DNA of 8,622 nt from Deltaproteobacteria bacterium. GTDB lineage: Bacteria > Desulfobacterota > DSM-4660 > Desulfatiglandales > Desulfatiglandaceae. The stretch is taken from positions 1-8,622 of the forward strand of contig JAGHEC010000164.1 in assembly GCA_021159525.1 (NCBI GenBank), given 5' to 3'. The position numbers and the translations under genes are program-made. The notes under the pieces were generated by a model. That model did no database searches. It worked only from the letters and a program-made list of their open reading frames with translations, and was not told the origin of the DNA. This document shows, in pieces, positions 5,969 to 8,622 of the stretch (position 1 is the stretch's first letter; every line of letters begins with the position of its first letter).

Positions 5969-8272
5969 ATGGACAGAAGCCTTCTGCTTGGCGAAATCCC
6001 GACCAGCGTCGCCGTTATCGGCAATCATCTCCCGCGCCAGTGCGGTATTGCCACGTTTACCACGGATCTGCTGAACGCCCTCTGTGCCGAGGTTCCGGAT
6101 ATCCGGTGGTGGGCACTCGTGATGAATGATATTCCCGAAGGGTATCCATACCCGTCGAGGGTGCGATTCGAGTTGGATTACAAGAGTGCCTCGGATTATC
6201 GCCTTGCCGCGGACTTTCTTAATATGAACCAGATTGACGTGGTGTGCCTCCAGCATGAATTCGGTATCTTTGGCGGCCCAAACGGACGTCATATTATCGA
6301 ACTGATGGATAGCCTGCGGATGCCGGTGGTCACCACGCTTCACACCGTGCTCAAGAATCCCGATTCCGGACAGAAAAAGACCCTACAGGAAATAGGCCGC
6401 ATCTCAGGACGCCTCGTTGTCATGAGCAATAAGGCCTATACGCTCCTGCATGAAGTATACGGCATCCCCGAAGAAAAGATCGCCCTCATCCATCACGGGA
6501 TACCGGATGTCCCCTTTGTGGATCCCAACTACTTCAAGGACCAGTTCGGAGTTGAGGGGAAAAAGGTGATCCTCACATTCGGGCTCCTCTCGCCCGGCAA
6601 GGGGATTGAGACCATGATCGACGCTCTTCCGGACATTGTCAGGGAGCACCCGGATGTTGTGTATATTGTTCTCGGCGCCACCCATCCCCACGTAAAACGT
6701 GTGGAGGGCGAATCCTACCGCATTTCCCTCCAGCAAAGGGCCAGGGAATTAGGCGTTGAGCAGTACATCATCTTCCACAACCGCTTTGTGAGTCTCAAGG
6801 AGCTGACGGAGTTTCTGGGGAGCGCCGACATCTATGTGACCCCTTACCTGAACAGGGACCAGATCGTGTCAGGGACCCTTGCCTATGCCCTGGGCACGGG
6901 CAAGGCCACAGTATCCACCCCTTACTGGTATGCAGAGGAAATGCTGGCCGACCAAAGGGGGCGGCTGGTTCCTTTTAAGGAACCTGCCTCCCTGGGCCGG
7001 GAGATCAATGATCTCTTGAGCAATGAAGTGGAACGTCATGCCATGCGCAAGCGGGCATACACCTTTTGCAGGGATATGGTTTGGAAGGAGGTGGCAAGGC
7101 GCTATCTGAACGTATTTGCCGAGGCAAAGCACGAGCGGGAGCTTCATCCACGGCCTGTATTTCAAAGCAAAACCCTGAATCAGACACGCCAGGAGTTGCC
7201 GCGGCTCAATCTGGATCACCTCAAACTGCTGACCGACGATGTGGGAATATTGCAGCATGCCAAGTATACGGTCCCGGACCGGGCCCACGGTTACTGCACC
7301 GATGATAACGCGAGGGCCTTGATCGCCGTGCTCATGGCCCAGAAGATCATGTCGGGCGAAAAGGAACTGAATGACCTGGCGTGTCGCTATCTCAGTTTCC
7401 TGGACCATGCGCTCAACGAGAGCAACGGATGTTTCAGGAACTTCATGGGTTATGACCGGCGGTGGCTGGAGGAGCAGGGGTCCGAGGACAGCCAGGGTCG
7501 GGCCATATGGAGCCTGGGGATGGCCGTGGCCCTGTCCGATTCAGAGAACATTACTGCTGTCGCTCTCAACCTTTTTGAGAAAGCCATTTCCATTCTCTCG
7601 CATATTAGCTCTCCGCGCGCCATGGCATTCGCCCTGGTGGGCATCCATGCATATCTCAGGAAATTCAGCGGAGACAGCCAGGTGCGCCGGCTCCGGGCCT
7701 CGCTTGCGGAGAGGCTCTTTGATCTGCATCGATCAAATGCCGCAAACGACTGGCCGTGGATAGAAGACATCGTTACTTACGCCAACGGCAAGATCCCCCA
7801 GGCCCTTCTCCTCTCAGGGCAGTGGCTCCAACGGGGGGACATGGTCGCAGCGGGTCTTAGATCTCTCGAATGGCTTGTGAGGATCCAAAAGGATCCAAAA
7901 GGACATTTCGTGCCCATCGGAAACCGGGGTTGGTATCCGCAAAACGGTGAAAAAGCACGATTCGATCAGCAGCCCATTGAGGCCCACGCCATGATCGACG
8001 CTTGCATTGAGGCCTATCATGTCACCCAGGATAAACAATGGATCGATAACTCGCGACGGTGCTTTGAATGGTTTTTGGGCCGAAATGACCTGAATCAGCC
8101 TCTTTACGACTATGCCACGGGCGGATGCCGGGACGGCCTGACAGCAGATGGTCCAAATCGGAACCAGGGGGCCGAATCCACGCTGGCATGGCTCCTCTCG
8201 CTTTTGAATTTTCTTCTGATGGAGATGGCGGCAGATAAACCAATTCCCGAAGCGTTTCGGGGCGATCAGTGA
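5969..8272 (+). CDS. Glycosyltransferase (GT4-like) fused to an alpha/alpha-toroid-like domain
   Basis: The 767-residue protein has two parts. Residues about 12-385 form a GT-B, GT4-like sugar transferase: N-terminal Rossmann half with the family stretch LPRQCGIATFTTDLL (21-35) and HEFGIFGG (96-103), then the donor-binding half with LTFGLLSPGKGIETMIDAL (202-220) and SGTLAYALGTGKATVSTPYW (301-320). I see no canonical E-x7-E donor motif; the corresponding stretch has Asp297 and no second Glu. Residues about 415-750 are helical with repeated conserved patches: GYCTDDNARALI (441-452), EDSQGRAIWSLG (506-517), NDWPWIED (593-600), QQPIEAHAMIDAC (667-679) and NQGAESTLAWL (732-742). These resemble six-hairpin (alpha/alpha toroid) glycosidase-type folds. 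No signal peptide is seen, so it is probably cytoplasmic. Donor, acceptor and product are unknown. ATG at 5969 follows GGGGGAAAGG. The gene stands alone here. Confidence 0.9.
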   Translation: MDRSLLLGEIPTSVAVIGNHLPRQCGIATFTTDLLNALCAEVPDIRWWALVMNDIPEGYPYPSRVRFELDYKSASDYRLAADFLNMNQIDVVCLQHEFGIFGGPNGRHIIELMDSLRMPVVTTLHTVLKNPDSGQKKTLQEIGRISGRLVVMSNKAYTLLHEVYGIPEEKIALIHHGIPDVPFVDPNYFKDQFGVEGKKVILTFGLLSPGKGIETMIDALPDIVREHPDVVYIVLGATHPHVKRVEGESYRISLQQRARELGVEQYIIFHNRFVSLKELTEFLGSADIYVTPYLNRDQIVSGTLAYALGTGKATVSTPYWYAEEMLADQRGRLVPFKEPASLGREINDLLSNEVERHAMRKRAYTFCRDMVWKEVARRYLNVFAEAKHERELHPRPVFQSKTLNQTRQELPRLNLDHLKLLTDDVGILQHAKYTVPDRAHGYCTDDNARALIAVLMAQKIMSGEKELNDLACRYLSFLDHALNESNGCFRNFMGYDRRWLEEQGSEDSQGRAIWSLGMAVALSDSENITAVALNLFEKAISILSHISSPRAMAFALVGIHAYLRKFSGDSQVRRLRASLAERLFDLHRSNAANDWPWIEDIVTYANGKIPQALLLSGQWLQRGDMVAAGLRSLEWLVRIQKDPKGHFVPIGNRGWYPQNGEKARFDQQPIEAHAMIDACIEAYHVTQDKQWIDNSRRCFEWFLGRNDLNQPLYDYATGGCRDGLTADGPNRNQGAESTLAWLLSLLNFLLMEMAADKPIPEAFRGDQ

Positions 8273-8460
8273 ATTCGCCATCGTGCCGGAGCCCCATACG
8301 GTTCATGTTCGGCTGCGGGATGGCGAGGACGAGAATGCGTGCCTTGAACCGGGGAAAAACACCTCAGGCGCCGCCTGGACAATACAACCTCCCGGGACGT
8401 GACGGCCCGAGAGTACCAGGCCTATAAATTAACAAAAAAGGGCAAGCAGACAGGAAAAAC
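8273..8460. other. Gene-free stretch between the glycosyltransferase and element D
   Basis: I see no gene with a ribosome binding site. Two short open frames (one ending at 8402, one from an ATG at 8305 ending near 8425) have neither a Shine-Dalgarno sequence nor protein-like composition. A small inverted repeat, CAGGCG-C-CGCCTG, lies at 8365-8377. No clear intrinsic terminator for the glycosyltransferase is visible. Confidence 0.4.
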
Positions 8461-8622
8461 GTAACAGCTCAATAAATGGGGGCAGAAGGGTTTTTCTGAC
8501 GCGACTGCCGGGAGGGCGCCGTCTCTTTGTGACTTATCAGTGGGGGAACCCGCAGCTCGACGAAGTCGAGAATGCGGAGGGGGCAAGCCTGCCCGCCATT
8601 GCCTTGTTACCCATGTTACTTC
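8461..8622 (+). mobile_element. Element D: MITE of the A type (right end not resolved)
   Basis: It begins GTAACAGCTCAATAAATGGG, then a core AGAAGGGTTTTTCTGACGCG and CTGCCGGGAGGGCGCC. It continues like element A with GTGACTTATCAG, a GGGGG run and the hairpin CTCGAC-GAA-GTCGAG (8556-8570) inside CCGCA / TGCGG. Past GGAGGGGGCA it diverges from A. A GTTAC at 8606-8610 could be a right end, since its complement reads GTAACAAGGCAAT, but the flanking 8 bases there do not match GGAAAAAC (8453-8460). The true end probably lies outside the window. Confidence 0.82.

Noticed and set aside
5884..6129. 81-residue open frame overlapping the glycosyltransferase start
   Set aside because: No Shine-Dalgarno sequence, and it overlaps the conserved N-terminus of a clear gene in another frame.
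8283..8310. TACGGTTC after GAGCC, like the end of a group II intron domain V
   Set aside because: Only the last bases fit; the catalytic triad helix and the rest of domain V are missing, and no reverse transcriptase lies nearby.
8305..8425. Short open frame starting MFGCGMARTRMRALNRGK
   Set aside because: No ribosome binding site, odd composition, and about 40 residues; likely chance in GC-rich sequence.
3485..8622. CRISPR array as an explanation of the repeats
   Set aside because: The copies are 122-250 bp, irregularly spaced, in both orientations, and carry target duplications; there are no regular spacers or cas genes.

Overview
The window carries five protein-coding genes and a family of short non-coding mobile repeats. 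It looks like bacterial chromosome. The protein sequences (FtsH with an HELGH zinc motif, a GroEL ending in PGMPPEDMY, a long GT4-toroid glycosyltransferase) fit an anaerobic Desulfobacterota (deltaproteobacterial) type of organism. That placement is inferred from remembered family character, not from a search.

Layout. 1-1001 (+): C-terminal half of the membrane protease FtsH, cut by the window edge. 1002-1367: groE control region with a candidate promoter and a leader with two competing hairpins. 1368-3303 (+): groES-groEL, a compact two-gene operon. 3304-3848: a GC-rich hairpin after groEL, then a 250-bp foldback mobile element (A). 3849-4070 (+): a 73-residue protein of unknown function. 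It converges on 4134-5204 (-), an orphan radical SAM protein with a SPASM-like C-terminal cysteine region; a perfect 16-bp palindrome lies between them. 5205-5968: a 764-bp gene-free stretch with two nearly identical 123/122-bp elements (B and C) and a second copy of the groE-type promoter sequence. 5969-8272 (+): a 767-residue glycosyltransferase fused to an alpha/alpha-toroid-like domain. 8273-8622: no convincing gene; a fourth element (D) begins at 8461 and runs to or past the window edge.

The most notable observation is the repeat family. Elements A-D share a left end starting GTAAYAGCTCAATA and a core, AGGAGGGTTTTTCTGACGCG. They have about 21-22-bp terminal inverted repeats. Two copies are flanked by perfect 8-bp direct repeats (CATTTTAC around A, GCAATATC around B), a direct mark of transposition. 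No transposase is encoded here, so they behave as MITEs. The 5'-GTAA ends and 8-bp target duplications match what is known of IS66-family elements, the best guess for the mobilising transposase. The family is modular: A and D share one right-hand module (a large palindrome), B and C another.

A second cross-link is that the groE upstream region and the region before the glycosyltransferase share CTTGACA-N12-TGATTATTTTTT at identical spacing. This suggests a common promoter class, and so possible stress co-regulation. FtsH and GroES/GroEL are both protein quality-control systems; the radical SAM gene and the glycosyltransferase have no visible functional partner in the window.
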